Source of the DNA: Nonomuraea gerenzanensis
GTDB lineage: Bacteria > Actinomycetota > Actinomycetes > Streptosporangiales > Streptosporangiaceae
Assembly: GCF_020215645.1 (NCBI RefSeq)
Contig: NZ_CP084058.1
Span: 10,594,501 to 10,658,500 of the forward strand
DNA: 64,000 bases
Direction of reading: 5' to 3'
The translations under genes were made by a program, and so were the position numbers. Below are positions 53,136 to 62,624 of this stretch, piece by piece. A model generated the notes under the pieces. That model had not been told where the DNA came from, did no database searches, and was given only the letters and a program-made list of their open reading frames with translations. Each line of letters begins with the position of its first letter. The stretch's first letter is position 1.

Positions 53136-54068
53136 ATGAGATTCTCCATCCTGGGCGCGCTGCTCGGCACCGTCGCACTAGCAGGAGCCGGCGGAGTCGC
53201 GATCACCCAGACGTCAGCGACCGATTCCCTACGATTCACCGACACTCCTCTCAACGCACAGGTGGCGTTAGCCGGCGACCCCTCCACGTCGCCTCCCCCC
53301 ACGACGTCGCCGACCCCGACCGAGACCACCAGCCCCCCTACTGAGGGGGAGTACACCGCCGAGACGCGGGTGGTCAAGAGGAGAGGCGTCTCCTACCTCA
53401 ACGTCTCGGTCACCTACGAAGGGGCGGCGTTCTTCGACGTCGAACAACGAGTGTGCAAGAGGACAGCGTGTAAGACCGCGAGCGTGGAGCTCATGGTCGT
53501 CGGGGGCGAAGGAAGCGCCACCACCCGGCTGGGCCGGGGCACGTACAAGAAGCGAGGGCAGGCCGGTGTCAGCATGGCGCCCCTGCCGACCGTCACGGTC
53601 CGCGAGACGGTCACGGTGACCGAACCAGGTCCCACGGTCACCGTCACCGAGCCGGGACCGACGGTCACGGAGACGTTCACCTGCCAGCCGTACGTCGAGC
53701 CGACGGACACCGTTCCGCCCGCGGAGGACCCCACGAGCACCGTCTCCCCGACGGTGAGCGTGACCCCCACCGTCTCGGACACCCCGACGCCGACACCGAC
53801 CGTCTCGGAGACCCCGACGGTCACTCCTCCGACGGACACCGCGTCTCCCACGGTCAGCCCCACCGAGACCGTAACCGAGACCCCGACCGAAACTCCCACA
53901 GAAACCCCGACCGAGATCCCGACCTGTCCGCCGCCGTCCGAGCCTCCCACCGAGGAGCCTCCCACCGAGGAGCCGACGGTCAGTCCCATCCCGACGGACA
54001 CCAGCGTCCCCACCGACACCGCGACGACCTCGCCGTCGGAGTCGGTGAGCGCACCCGCCGCCCAGTAG
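53136..54068 (+). CDS. Secreted Thr/Pro/Ser-rich protein
   Basis: A 310-residue exported protein. Signal peptide: MRFSILGALLGTVALAGAGG. A Thr/Pro linker precedes a small domain of about 90 residues (YTAETRVVKRRGVSYLNVSV, AAFFDVEQRVCKRTACK) with two cysteines that may pair. From about residue 155 to the end it is a mucin-like tract of TVTVTEPGPTV, TVSETPTVTPPT and TPTETPTETPTE repeats, probably O-glycosylated. No sortase motif or lipobox. Function unknown; likely cell-surface or released. A strong hairpin follows its stop. Confidence 0.75.
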   Translation: MRFSILGALLGTVALAGAGGVAITQTSATDSLRFTDTPLNAQVALAGDPSTSPPPTTSPTPTETTSPPTEGEYTAETRVVKRRGVSYLNVSVTYEGAAFFDVEQRVCKRTACKTASVELMVVGGEGSATTRLGRGTYKKRGQAGVSMAPLPTVTVRETVTVTEPGPTVTVTEPGPTVTETFTCQPYVEPTDTVPPAEDPTSTVSPTVSVTPTVSDTPTPTPTVSETPTVTPPTDTASPTVSPTETVTETPTETPTETPTEIPTCPPPSEPPTEEPPTEEPTVSPIPTDTSVPTDTATTSPSESVSAPAAQ

Positions 54069-54092
54069 CAGGGCAGCCGCACGACCGTTGAC

Positions 54093-54119
54093 CGGGCCAG
54101 GCGCCAGGCGCCTGGCCCG
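54093..54119. terminator. Bidirectional terminator hairpin
   Basis: A perfect 13-bp inverted repeat, CGGGCCAGGCGCC and its complement, separated by a single A. It lies between convergent genes ending at 54068 and 54129. There is no U tract, as is common in actinomycetes. Confidence 0.75.
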
Positions 54120-54128
54120 ATCCGTGCC

Positions 54129-54623
54129 TCAGAGGGACTTGTAGCGGCCTTCGTGGTAGATCAGCGGAGCCCCGTCGGACGGCGTGCCCAGCCCGGTCAC
54201 CCCGCCCACCACGATCGAGTGGTCACCGCCGTCGTGCACCGCCGTGGTCGCGCACTCCACGGTGGCGATGGCCCCGTCGAACAGCGCCACCCCCGACTCC
54301 CCCCGGTGGTGCGGCCACCTGGCGAGCTGCCCGTTCAGCGGCCGGCCCCGGTGGGCGAAGAACCGCGAGGCGTCCTCCATGGACGCCGGCAGGACCGACA
54401 CGCCCCACACCCCGGCCTCCAGCACCGCGTCGTGGAAGCGCGCCACCTTCTCCGCGCAGAACAGCACCAGCAGGGGATCGAGGGAGACGGAGGTGAAGGA
54501 GTTGATCGTCATCGCGTGATCGACCTCGCCCAGCCTGGTCGTCACGATCGCGACTCCGGTGGCGAAGCGGCCGACGACCTGGCGGTACGCCCCCGGGTCC
54601 ACGTGCCGCTCGATGGAATGCAC
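54129..54623 (-). CDS. Flavin reductase-like (FMN split-barrel) protein
   Basis: A 164-residue flavin reductase family protein. Motifs: YRQVVGRFATGVAIVTTRLG, HAMTINSFTSVSLDPLLVLF with the FMN-phosphate-binding Ser/Thr residues, GVWGVSVLPASMEDASRFFA and HSIVVGGVTGLG. It supplies reduced flavin to monooxygenases or acts as an FMN-linked reductase. No partner oxygenase is adjacent. It follows the DUF6113 gene by 9 nt on the same strand, so it is likely the last gene of the mshB transcript. Confidence 0.9.
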   Translation of the reverse strand: MHSIERHVDPGAYRQVVGRFATGVAIVTTRLGEVDHAMTINSFTSVSLDPLLVLFCAEKVARFHDAVLEAGVWGVSVLPASMEDASRFFAHRGRPLNGQLARWPHHRGESGVALFDGAIATVECATTAVHDGGDHSIVVGGVTGLGTPSDGAPLIYHEGRYKSL

Positions 54624-54632
54624 CTAGCTACT

Positions 54633-55058
54633 TTATGCTTCTACGTCTGTTTTTTCGGAGGGGTAACCCCGCAAAAGCCACGAACCGCCTTGCGACGAGG
54701 GTGACATCAGATAGGCCACGACGAGGCCCGCCAGCCCCCCGTACAGGTAGACGTACCCGGAAGGGCCTGACGCGATCACCAGGTCGCCCATCCCCAGCTC
54801 CAGCGTGAACGGCATGGTCACCAGCAGCCAGCCGAGCGCCGTCGCCATCGCCCCGAGCCTGGCGCGCATCAGCTTGCCCGCCCCCAGGCAGACCCCGAAC
54901 AGCGCCAGCACCCACACGACCGCCGACGCGGGGACGACGCCCCACTGCCACGTGGGATGCGTGAAGCCGCCCACGACGGCCATGACGACCCCGAGCACGA
55001 ACAGCATGCCGTACGCCGCCCCGCCCAACGCCGACTCGGCCTGGCTGCGATGTTCCAT
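54633..55058 (-). CDS. DUF6113 family membrane protein
   Basis: A 141-residue protein with four transmembrane helices (AAYGMLFVLGVVMAVVGGF, VVPASAVVWVLALFGVCLGA, ATALGWLLVTMPFTLELG, YGGLAGLVVAYLM). Function unknown. It lies 11 nt behind mshB on the same strand, a fixed association in actinomycetes (Rv1170-Rv1171 in M. tuberculosis), but its role in mycothiol metabolism is not established. Confidence 0.82.
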   Translation of the reverse strand: MEHRSQAESALGGAAYGMLFVLGVVMAVVGGFTHPTWQWGVVPASAVVWVLALFGVCLGAGKLMRARLGAMATALGWLLVTMPFTLELGMGDLVIASGPSGYVYLYGGLAGLVVAYLMSPSSQGGSWLLRGYPSEKTDVEA

Positions 55059-55069
55059 GTCGAATGAGG

Positions 55070-55975
55070 TTAGTGGATGCCCGCGAAGAGATCGTTCTCG
55101 CGGTTGTGCGGCTCACCGAGGCCGCCCGCCTCGACCGGCGGACCCGGCACCGCGGGGCCGGGCACGCCGATGGCCAGCGTGTAGTGCTCGACCGCCAGCA
55201 CCTCCTGGCCGATGTTGTTCGACAGGGCGAACCAGGGGGCCCGCACGCTGATCTGCGTGGCGTGCGCGCGCAGCGCCTCCAGCTTGTCGCCGACCCAGGC
55301 GCGGGCGTCGATCTCGGTGGTGATGTCCTCGTCGGGGCTGCCGAACGGCATGTCGTCCACGTTCTCCAGCAGGAAGCCGACGTCGGCCTCGCTCATCGCC
55401 TCGGCGCCGCGCCGCATCACGGACCTGGCGACGGCCGTGTGGTAGAACTTCGCGATCTGCCACGGCTCGCCCTCGCCGAAGCCCGGCTTGGCCGCCAGCT
55501 CGAACGCCCTGCGCGAGACCCGGTGCGCCTGGATGTGGTCGGGGTGGCCGTAGAAGCCGTTGGCGTCGTAGGTGACGAGGACCTGCGGGCGTACCTCACG
55601 GATGACCTTCACCAGCTCCCCCGCGGCCTCGTCGAGGTCGGCGCCCCAGAACGCGCGCGGGTGCTCGTTGGAGGCCACGCCCATCATCCCCGAGTCGCGC
55701 CAGCGGCCGGGGCCGCCCAGGAAGCGGTGGTCCTCCACGCCGAGCGCCTGGCAGGCGGCGGCCAGCTCGCCGATCCGGTACTGGCCCAGGGCGTCGTCGC
55801 GATCGGCCGCCAGGTGCGCGAGGTCCGGGGGGATGATCTCCCCCTCCTCGCCGAGCGTGCAGGTCACGAGCGTGACGTGGGCGCCCTCGGCGACGTACTT
55901 GGCCATGGTCGCGCCGGTGCCGATCGACTCGTCGTCCGGGTGGGCGTGCACGAGCAGGAGCCGTCGATCAGTCAT
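55070..55975 (-). CDS. mshB: GlcNAc-Ins deacetylase of mycothiol biosynthesis
   Basis: A 301-residue zinc deacetylase of the LmbE/PIG-L family that makes GlcN-Ins from GlcNAc-Ins. The zinc and catalytic motifs are [19 protein letters not shown] (His, Asp, Asp) and [18 protein letters not shown] (third His). [20 protein letters not shown] is typical of MshB rather than of the Mca amidase. TACGCT (55983-55988) is 7 nt before ATG 55975; no ribosome site. Divergent from the S9 peptidase with 33 nt between the starts. Confidence 0.94.
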   Translation of the reverse strand: MTDRRLLLVHAHPDDESIGTGATMAKYVAEGAHVTLVTCTLGEEGEIIPPDLAHLAADRDDALGQYRIGELAAACQALGVEDHRFLGGPGRWRDSGMMGVASNEHPRAFWGADLDEAAGELVKVIREVRPQVLVTYDANGFYGHPDHIQAHRVSRRAFELAAKPGFGEGEPWQIAKFYHTAVARSVMRRGAEAMSEADVGFLLENVDDMPFGSPDEDITTEIDARAWVGDKLEALRAHATQISVRAPWFALSNNIGQEVLAVEHYTLAIGVPGPAVPGPPVEAGGLGEPHNRENDLFAGIH

Positions 55976-56008
55976 GTCCACGAGCGTAGCAATGGCAGGA
56001 TTGAACCC

Positions 56009-58072
56009 ATGAGCGAGAGCTTCCCGCGCCTGTCCGCCAGGACCCGCCGCTTCACCCTGGGCGTCCCCCGCGGCTTCACGATCTCCCCGGACGGCGGCCG
56101 GGTGGTGTTCCTGCGCACCAAGTCGGGCACCGACCCGGTGACCTGCCTGTGGGAGCTCGACACCGAGACTCACGTCGAGCGCCTGGTCGTCGATCCGCGC
56201 GCGCTCGACGCCGGCGAGGAGAACCTGCCGCCCGAGGAGCGCGCCAGGCGCGAGCGCAGCCGCGAGGCCGCGGGCGGCGTGGTCGCCTACGCCGCCGACG
56301 CCGCGCTGACCAGGGCCTGCTTCGCGCTGTCCGGCGCGCTGTACGTGGTGGAGCTGGCGAGCGGCCAGACCCGCGCGCTCTCCACCTCCGGCCGGGTCAT
56401 CGACCCCCGCCTGTCCCCCGACGGCCGGCAGGTCGCCTACGTCTCCGACGGCGCCCTGCGCGTGCAGAGCCTGTCCACCGGCGAGGACCGCGCGCTGGCC
56501 ACGCCGGAGCTGGAGACGGTGACGTACGGCCTGGCCGAGTTCATCGCCGCCGAGGAGATGGACCGCATGCGCGGCTACTGGTGGTCGCCGTCGAGCGACG
56601 CCCTCCTGGTCGAGCGCGCCGACGAGGCCCCCGTCCGGGTGTGGCACATCGCCGACCCGGCCAACCCCGACCGCACGCCGGTGGCCCAGCGCTACCCGGC
56701 GGCGGGCACGCCCAACGCGCGCACCGAGCTGTTCGTGCTGGGGCTCGACGGGTCTCGGGTGGCGGTGCCGTACGACGAGGAGTACCTCGCCACGGCGGCG
56801 TGGGACAGTCACGCCCTGTCGATCGTGACGCTGACCCGCGACCAGCGGACGATGCGGCTGTTCTCGGTGGACCCGGCGACCGGCGCCTCCACCCTGGTGC
56901 GCGAGGACACCGACCCGGCCTGGGTCGACATCGTCGGCGGCGTGCCCGCGCACCTCGACGACGGCTCCCTGGTCTGGGTGGCCAACGCCGAGGGCGGTCA
57001 CCGGCTGTTCGTCGGCGACCGCGCCGTCACCCCGCCGACGCTGCAGGTGCGGGCCGTGCTCGACGTCGATCACGACAGCGTGCTGTTCAGCGCGAGCGGC
57101 GACCCGACCGAGATCCACCTGTGGACCTGGGACGGCCACTCCCTGCTGCCCGTCTCCACCCGTTCCGGGGTGTTCTCGGGGCGGATGTCCGGCGGGGTCG
57201 GCGTGCTCAGCGAGCAGAGCATCGACGACGAGGGCGTCTCCACCACGGTCGTCCGCCGCGACGGCATGGCCGTGCCGATCCCGTCCTTCGCCGAACGCCC
57301 CGGCCTCGACCTGCGCGTCTCCCTCGGCCGTTCCGGCCGCCGCGAGCTGGCCACCGCCGTGGTGCTGCCCTCCTGGTACGAGCAGGGCTCGGGCAAGCTG
57401 CCCGTGCTGATGGACCCGTACGGCGGGCCGCACGCGCAGCGGGTGCTCAACCGGCGCGGCGCCTTCCTGGAGAGCCAGTGGTTCGCCGAGCAGGGCTTCG
57501 CCGTCATCGTCGCCGACGGCCGCGGCACCCCCGGCCGGGGCACCGAGTGGGAGCGCGCCGTCCTGAACGACCTGGCCACCCCCGCCCTGGAGGACCAGAT
57601 CGACGCCCTCCAGGGTGTCGCCGAGCAGTACCCGGACGATCTCGACCTGACCCGGGTCGCCATCCGCGGCTGGTCGTTCGGCGGCTACCTCGCGGCGCTC
57701 GCGGTCCTGCGCCGACCCGACGTCTTCCACGCCGCCGTGGCGGGGGCGCCGGTTACGGACTGGCGGCTGTACGACACCTGCTACACCGAGCGGTACCTGG
57801 GGGATCCCGGGGAGCAGCCGGACGTGTATGACAAGTCGTCGTTGTTCGGGGACGCGGGCAAGCTGGAGCGGCCGTTGTTGCTGATCCACGGGCTGGCGGA
57901 TGACAACGTCGTGGCTGCGCACACTCTGCGGTTGTCTTCTGCGTTGCTTGCGGCTGGGCGGCAGCACAGTGTGTTGCCGTTGTCGGGGGTTACGCATATG
58001 ACGCCGCAGGAGGTTGTGGCGGAGAACTTGTTGTTGCTGCAGGTGGACTTCTTGAAGAAGTCGCTCGGCTGA
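56009..58072 (+). CDS. S9 family prolyl oligopeptidase-like serine peptidase
   Basis: A 687-residue DPP4/acyl-aminoacyl-peptidase-type enzyme. The N-terminal two thirds form a beta-propeller ([32 protein letters not shown]). The C-terminal alpha/beta hydrolase domain has [15 protein letters not shown], nucleophile [14 protein letters not shown] (about residue 554), Asp in HGLADDNVV (629) and His in SGVTHMTP (661). No signal peptide, so it acts in the cytoplasm on short peptides. Confidence 0.92.
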   Translation: MSESFPRLSARTRRFTLGVPRGFTISPDGGRVVFLRTKSGTDPVTCLWELDTETHVERLVVDPRALDAGEENLPPEERARRERSREAAGGVVAYAADAALTRACFALSGALYVVELASGQTRALSTSGRVIDPRLSPDGRQVAYVSDGALRVQSLSTGEDRALATPELETVTYGLAEFIAAEEMDRMRGYWWSPSSDALLVERADEAPVRVWHIADPANPDRTPVAQRYPAAGTPNARTELFVLGLDGSRVAVPYDEEYLATAAWDSHALSIVTLTRDQRTMRLFSVDPATGASTLVREDTDPAWVDIVGGVPAHLDDGSLVWVANAEGGHRLFVGDRAVTPPTLQVRAVLDVDHDSVLFSASGDPTEIHLWTWDGHSLLPVSTRSGVFSGRMSGGVGVLSEQSIDDEGVSTTVVRRDGMAVPIPSFAERPGLDLRVSLGRSGRRELATAVVLPSWYEQGSGKLPVLMDPYGGPHAQRVLNRRGAFLESQWFAEQGFAVIVADGRGTPGRGTEWERAVLNDLATPALEDQIDALQGVAEQYPDDLDLTRVAIRGWSFGGYLAALAVLRRPDVFHAAVAGAPVTDWRLYDTCYTERYLGDPGEQPDVYDKSSLFGDAGKLERPLLLIHGLADDNVVAAHTLRLSSALLAAGRQHSVLPLSGVTHMTPQEVVAENLLLLQVDFLKKSLG

Positions 58073-58084
58073 GGGGTCGAGGCC

Positions 58085-58300
58085 TCAGTCTGAGGGCTGG
58101 GGCTGGGGCTGGGGTCCGACGTTTGAGCTTGGCGCGGAGTTCTGGATGTCGTCGCGCGTCAGGGGCAGGTCCAGGGCCATGGCCACGTCACGGGCGCGCA
58201 GGGAGCCGCCGGCTTCGCCGATGACCGCCGGCGGCGCGAACGGTTCGACCGGGCGGGGTCCTCCTCGGCCGGGCAGGTGCGGATCCGCGGCAAGGGCGAC
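58085..58300 (-). pseudogene. Relic of a winged-helix C-terminal domain (possibly from a transposase-like protein)
   Basis: The 314-nt stretch 58073-58386 has no intact gene. On its minus strand a frame reads FAPPAVIGEAGGSLRARDVA and MALDLPLTRDDIQNS, then continues as RAKLKRR only after a one-base frame change. G-x-L-R-A-R-D-V ... R-A-K-L-K-R is the usual form of a winged helix found at the end of many actinomycete IS-borne or regulatory proteins. No start, wing or stop in the expected places. Close to the S9 stop is a run of GGGGCT repeats. Confidence 0.4.
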
Positions 58301-58386
58301 CGGAGGGACGTGTTGCCGCTGCCGGGCGGTGTCGGTGCGGCCGGGCCCGCTACCTGCTGCCTGGACAATCCGGGCACTATGGGCCT

Positions 58387-59241
58387 GTGGAACGTTACGA
58401 GTTTGGTGCCGCGGTGCGCCAGTTGCGGGAGAGTACGGCGCCTGCGGCTGTCGGGCTACCGATCGGACGTCGGCGCGTGCGAGGGTTGCGGCGGGAAGAG
58501 CTCGGCGAGCTCGCGGGGATGTCCGCGGACTACGTACGCCGGCTGGAGCAGGGGCGCAGCCATCCGTCGGCCGGGGTGGTGAACGCCATCGCCCGAGCGT
58601 TGCGGATCGGACGGGCGGAGTACGAACGGCTCTGCGCGCTGGCCGGGTACGCCGCCGCGGACGGGCAGGTGCCGAACGAAGTCGGTCCGGGTGCGATGCG
58701 ACTGCTGGAGCGGTTCACGGACACTCCGATGTTCGTCTCCGACGCGGCGATGAATCTCGTCGCCGTGAACAGTGCGTTCATGGCTCTGGGGCATTGGGAG
58801 CTCACCGGGGACCCGTGGGAGTGGAACATCGCCTGGCGTACGTTCTGCGACCCGTTCAGTGGTTTCAAGCAGTCTGCGGATGACGCGACCGACCATCAGG
58901 CGGTCCTGGTCGCCCGCCTGACGAGCGCGCTGTTGCGCTACCCCGCCGACGCGTCGCTTGCCGCGCTGGTGGACGAGATGCGGAGCCGAAGCCGCCTGTT
59001 CGACACCTTGTGGCGGGCGCCGCGACCGGTGGCGGCCTACGAGAGCAGTGCCGCGTTCATCCATCCGGACGGCGGCTCCGTCACGCTCGTCGGCAACCTG
59101 CTCGCCATCCCGGGCGACGATCTGGCGGCTCTGATGCTCACCGCGGCGCCGGGCTCGGCCGATGCGGCGCGCCTGGCTGAGATCGTCTCCGACGGCGGGG
59201 AGCCGGCCATCATCAAGGTGGGCCAGCCTGGCCCAGGCTAG
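58387..59241 (+). CDS. XRE-family regulator with MmyB-like C-terminal domain
   Basis: A 284-residue regulator. The Cro/C1-type HTH is VRGLRREELGELAGMSADYV then RRLEQGRSHPSAGVVNAIAR (about residues 30-70). The rest is the MmyB-like ligand-binding domain (MFVSDAAMNLVAVNSAFMAL, WNIAWRTFCDP), which in related proteins binds fatty acids or similar ligands. Such genes are usually divergent from, or upstream of, the oxidoreductase they control; here an NADP-dependent oxidoreductase starts 186 nt downstream. GTG 58387 has CACTAT 6 nt upstream. Confidence 0.88.
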   Translation: MERYEFGAAVRQLRESTAPAAVGLPIGRRRVRGLRREELGELAGMSADYVRRLEQGRSHPSAGVVNAIARALRIGRAEYERLCALAGYAAADGQVPNEVGPGAMRLLERFTDTPMFVSDAAMNLVAVNSAFMALGHWELTGDPWEWNIAWRTFCDPFSGFKQSADDATDHQAVLVARLTSALLRYPADASLAALVDEMRSRSRLFDTLWRAPRPVAAYESSAAFIHPDGGSVTLVGNLLAIPGDDLAALMLTAAPGSADAARLAEIVSDGGEPAIIKVGQPGPG

Positions 59242-59427
59242 CCGTGCCGGATCCTGCGAGATTGAGTGACGTCTCCAGCGACCGCGGACTCAGTGGCTGC
59301 CTCCGGGCAGCTCTGGTGACGCGGGGCTGGACGCCTTCGCAACGCGAAGCGGGCCGCAGGGTCACTCTGCGCCGGAATCGCTTCACGTTCGAAGCACGTG
59401 GCGGCACTCACAGAGGCAGGTTCTGCA

Positions 59428-60372
59428 ATGAAGGCAGTACGTTTTCACGAGTTCGGCGGTCCTGAGGTCCTGCGGTACGAGGACGTGGCCCAGCCCACCC
59501 CTGGACCCGGCCAGGTCCGCATTCGCGTCGCCGCGACGTCCTTCAACGGCGTCGACGGCAACATCCGCGCGGGCTACATGCAGGGCCCGATCCCGGTCGA
59601 GCTTCCCCACACCCCCGGCATCGACGTCGCCGGCACGGTGGACGCGCTCGGTGACGACGTGCACGACGTCGCGGTCGGCGACCAGGTCGTCGGCCTGCTG
59701 CCGATGACGCAACCCGGCGCGGCCGCGGAGTATGTGATCGCGCCGGCGGAGATCTTGACGGGGGCGCCCAAGAACATCCCGCTGGCCGACTCGGCAGTGT
59801 TGCCGCTGGTGGGTCTGACCGCGTGGCAGGCGCTGTTCGACCACGGCAAGCTGACCGCCGGTCAGCGGGTGCTGATCAACGGCGCCGGCGGAGCGGTCGG
59901 CGGATACGCGGTGCAGCTGGCCAAGGAGGTCCGTGCCCACGTGATCGCCACGGCGAGTCCACGCAGCGCCGAGCGGGTCAAGGCCGTCGGCGCCGACGAG
60001 GTGATCGACCACACCACCACCGACGTGACGGCGGCGGTGACCGAGCCGGTCGATCTCGTCCTGAACCTCGCGCCGGTCGCCCCGGAACGGCTGGCCGCAC
60101 TGGTCACGCTGGTCCGTGACGGCGGCACCCTGGTCAACACCACCGTCTGGATGCCCGCCCCGTCCGACGAGGAGCGCAGTGTGCGCGGCATCGACCTGTT
60201 CGTCCGCAGCGACGCCGACCAGCTCGCCGACCTGGTCGCTCGCGTCAGCACCGGCGAGTTGCGCGTCGACGTCGCCCAGCGGGTGGCGCTGGCCGATCTG
60301 CCCGCACTCCACGCCCGGGCCGGCGCGGGCGAGCTGCCGGGCAAGACCGCCGTCCTCGCGCCCTCGGCCTGA
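59428..60372 (+). CDS. NADP-dependent zinc-free alcohol dehydrogenase/quinone oxidoreductase
   Basis: A 314-residue MDR-superfamily enzyme of the quinone oxidoreductase type. GroES-like part: MKAVRFHEFGGPEVLRYEDV, VAATSFNGVDGNIRAGYM, LPHTPGIDVAGTVDALG. Rossmann part: VLINGAGGAVGGYAVQLAKE, with DEVIDHT and LVLNLAPV. The structural zinc cysteines are absent. ATG 59428 is preferred to the frame start at 59398 by family alignment. The hydrolase gene follows 23 nt later with a good ribosome site, so they form one operon. Confidence 0.9.
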   Translation: MKAVRFHEFGGPEVLRYEDVAQPTPGPGQVRIRVAATSFNGVDGNIRAGYMQGPIPVELPHTPGIDVAGTVDALGDDVHDVAVGDQVVGLLPMTQPGAAAEYVIAPAEILTGAPKNIPLADSAVLPLVGLTAWQALFDHGKLTAGQRVLINGAGGAVGGYAVQLAKEVRAHVIATASPRSAERVKAVGADEVIDHTTTDVTAAVTEPVDLVLNLAPVAPERLAALVTLVRDGGTLVNTTVWMPAPSDEERSVRGIDLFVRSDADQLADLVARVSTGELRVDVAQRVALADLPALHARAGAGELPGKTAVLAPSA

Positions 60373-60395
60373 CCCGCTCGGAAGGAGAAACAGTC

Positions 60396-61358
60396 ATGTC
60401 TTTGTCTTTGGATCCCGAGATCGCCGAAGCGCTGGCCCTGATGGCCGATGCGACGGCCGGGGCGACGGCCGGGACCGCGCGGCCGGAAGTGGGCGACATC
60501 GAGGGGCGTCGCGCCTTCTGGGAACCGATCATCGGTGCCGCGAGCAACGCCCAGCCCATGCCGGCCGATGTCACGATGACCGACCACACCGTGACCGCCG
60601 CCGATGGCGCGCAGATCACAGTGCGCTGGTACGTCAAGGACGGCGCGACGCCGGGCTCGGCCGTGGTCTTCTTCCACGGCGGCGGATACATCTTCGGTCA
60701 CATCGACCTGTTCGACGGCCCGGTCGCCCGTTACGTGGCGGCCTCAGGCGTGCCGATGTTGTCGGTGGAGTATCGCCGCGCGCCCGAGTTCCCGTTTCCG
60801 ACGCCACTCGAGGACGCCTATGCCGCGCTGCGCTGGCTGCACGACCGTGCTCCCGAGCTGGGCGTCGACCGCGACCGGATCGCGGTGATGGGCGACAGCG
60901 CCGGCGGCGGCGTGGCAGCGGCGCTGGCGATCCTGACCCGCGAGCGCGGCGGCCCGAAGATAGCCCACCAGATTCTGATCATGCCGATGCTCGATGACCG
61001 TCCCACCACCCCCGACCCCCACATCGAGCCGTACGCATTGTGGTCCTACGACGACAGCCGCACCGCGTGGCCGGCGCTGCTCGGCGAGGCTGCCGGCGGA
61101 CCCGGCGTCCCGCCCACCGCCGCTCCGGCCCGGCTTGAAGACGCCACCGGCCTTCCGCCTGCCTACATCGAGGTGGGCCAGCTCGACGTCTTCCGCGATG
61201 AGGACCTCGCGTACGCGGCCAAACTCAGCCGCGCGGGCGTCCCGGTCGAGTTTCACCTGCATCCCGGAGCCCCGCACGAGTTCGACTCGATCGCCTTCAA
61301 GGCCGACGTCGCTCAACGCGCCACCGCCGACCGCGTCCGCGTCCTCACGTCACTGTGA
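60396..61358 (+). CDS. Alpha/beta hydrolase fold-3 (HSL family) esterase
   Basis: A 320-residue hormone-sensitive-lipase-type esterase. Oxyanion motif FFHGGGYIFGHIDLFD, nucleophile VMGDSAGGGVAAALA, acidic residue in VGQLDVFRDEDLAYA and His in PGAPHEFDSI complete the catalytic set. Cytoplasmic; hydrolyses short-chain esters. AAGGAG about 9 nt before ATG 60396. It lies in an operon with the oxidoreductase and is followed by a decayed old yellow enzyme, suggesting the trio once formed a small catabolic set under the XRE regulator. Confidence 0.9.
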   Translation: MSLSLDPEIAEALALMADATAGATAGTARPEVGDIEGRRAFWEPIIGAASNAQPMPADVTMTDHTVTAADGAQITVRWYVKDGATPGSAVVFFHGGGYIFGHIDLFDGPVARYVAASGVPMLSVEYRRAPEFPFPTPLEDAYAALRWLHDRAPELGVDRDRIAVMGDSAGGGVAAALAILTRERGGPKIAHQILIMPMLDDRPTTPDPHIEPYALWSYDDSRTAWPALLGEAAGGPGVPPTAAPARLEDATGLPPAYIEVGQLDVFRDEDLAYAAKLSRAGVPVEFHLHPGAPHEFDSIAFKADVAQRATADRVRVLTSL

Positions 61359-61384
61359 AGCCGTGGCTTGCATGATGACTCCCT

Positions 61385-61640
61385 GGACTCCTCACCACCA
61401 ACGCAGTGCACGCCACCGGTGGTCGCATCGTCGTCCAGCTCATGCACACCACGACGCCCACACGCTTCATCCGGCGCTGGTCGCCGCCCTGGCCCCGCTC
61501 CACCTCCACCACGGCGCCGACCAACCCCGGCCTGCAGGTGCGCCTGCGAACCGGCGGCCGCTGAACGCGCCGGAGCAGGCCACGTTCTACGGCGGCGCCC
61601 AGCGCCGCCACACCGGCTACCCCACCCTCGGCACAAGCGC
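61385..61640 (+). pseudogene. Decayed old yellow enzyme (NADH:flavin oxidoreductase) with large internal deletion
   Basis: Two pieces of one OYE-family protein are joined. The first reads LTTNAVHATGGRIVVQLMHT, the family's N-terminal substrate/FMN region. After about 30 unrelated or scrambled codons the C-terminal end follows: NPGLQVRLRTGG and, one frame away, PLNAPEQATFYGGAQRRHTG then YPTL, which matches the last residues of NemA-like enzymes. About 250 residues between are missing and the frame is broken. The 390-nt gap 61359-61749 contains nothing else recognisable. Confidence 0.65.
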
Positions 61641-61749
61641 GAACCGACCTGGTGCCGTCCGGTTCAGCGGACCGGCCGGCACCCGCCGTCCCGACGGACC
61701 GATCGTGCCTGCCCGGCCATCACCAGGACCGTGGCTGGAAGGCGCTCCG

Positions 61750-62586
61750 TCAAGGGCGGGTGGCGGTGGTCAGGCGGACCCTGGCGCGTAGCTGTACGCC
61801 CTCCGGGGTTTCGTAGGGGCGTAGCCCTTCGCGCACCTCATCGCGAATGGTGGCGATGGCCGGTTCGTCGAGGTGGGAGAGGTTGAAGCGGACCGGGCCC
61901 ATGGCGCAGATGTTGGTGGCCGCCTCGTCGGCGGTGCGGCCGAGGCTCTCCATGGCTTCGATGATCGTCATGTCGATGGCGGTGTAGCCGGCGTCGGCCA
62001 GCACCTGGTGGATACGGGCGGGGTCGATCATGGACATCATGCCCTGGGCGGCGGGGGAAGGGCCCCGCATGTGGTCGCGCAGGGCGGCGGTGGCGCGGGC
62101 GTAGTCGCCGTCCGGGGATCCGGGGACCGAGGTGATGATCGCCAGGCGGCCGCCTGGGCGTAGGGCGCGGGCGATGTTGGTGAAGCCGGCGACGAGGTCG
62201 GCGAAGAACATCACGCCGCCGCGGCTGATGACGACGTCGTACTTGCCTTCGGCGAAGGCGTGGACCTGGGCGTCCCCCTGCTCGAAGACGGCGTTGGTCA
62301 CGCCCTGCGCGGCGGCGTCGGCGCGGGCGCGCTCCAGCATCGGGGCCGACAGGTCGATGCCCAGGGCGGTGCCCCGTGCCGCCCTGCCGGCCGCCAGCAG
62401 CGTGGTGCGGCCGGTGCCGCAGCCGATGTCCAGCACCTGGTCGTCCGGCTGGATCGCGGCGGCGGTGAAGAGGGCCTCGTTGAAGCCGTCGAGCATGCCG
62501 TTGTAGTAGCCCGGGTTGTCGGCCCAGTGCTGACCCTCCCAACCGTTCCAGGCCTCGGCTTGTTGGGTGTTGGCGATGTTGAGCAT
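61750..62586 (-). CDS. Class I SAM-dependent methyltransferase (UbiE-like)
   Basis: A 278-residue methyltransferase. SAM motif: DDQVLDIGCGTGRTTLLAA (about residues 54-72), then LGIDLSAPMLERARADA, FEQGDAQVHAF and DVVISRGGVMFFADLVAGF. AEAWNGWEGQHWADN at the N-terminus is typical of actinobacterial small-molecule methyltransferases. ATG 62586 has GAGAGG 8 nt upstream, preferred to GTG 62595. A perfect 25-bp palindrome lies 39 nt upstream and probably binds a repressor. Substrate unknown. Confidence 0.85.
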   Translation of the reverse strand: MLNIANTQQAEAWNGWEGQHWADNPGYYNGMLDGFNEALFTAAAIQPDDQVLDIGCGTGRTTLLAAGRAARGTALGIDLSAPMLERARADAAAQGVTNAVFEQGDAQVHAFAEGKYDVVISRGGVMFFADLVAGFTNIARALRPGGRLAIITSVPGSPDGDYARATAALRDHMRGPSPAAQGMMSMIDPARIHQVLADAGYTAIDMTIIEAMESLGRTADEAATNICAMGPVRFNLSHLDEPAIATIRDEVREGLRPYETPEGVQLRARVRLTTATRP

Positions 62587-62624
62587 AGTGCACACCTCTC
62601 ACGGCGAGCGGGTCGCTGTAGTTA

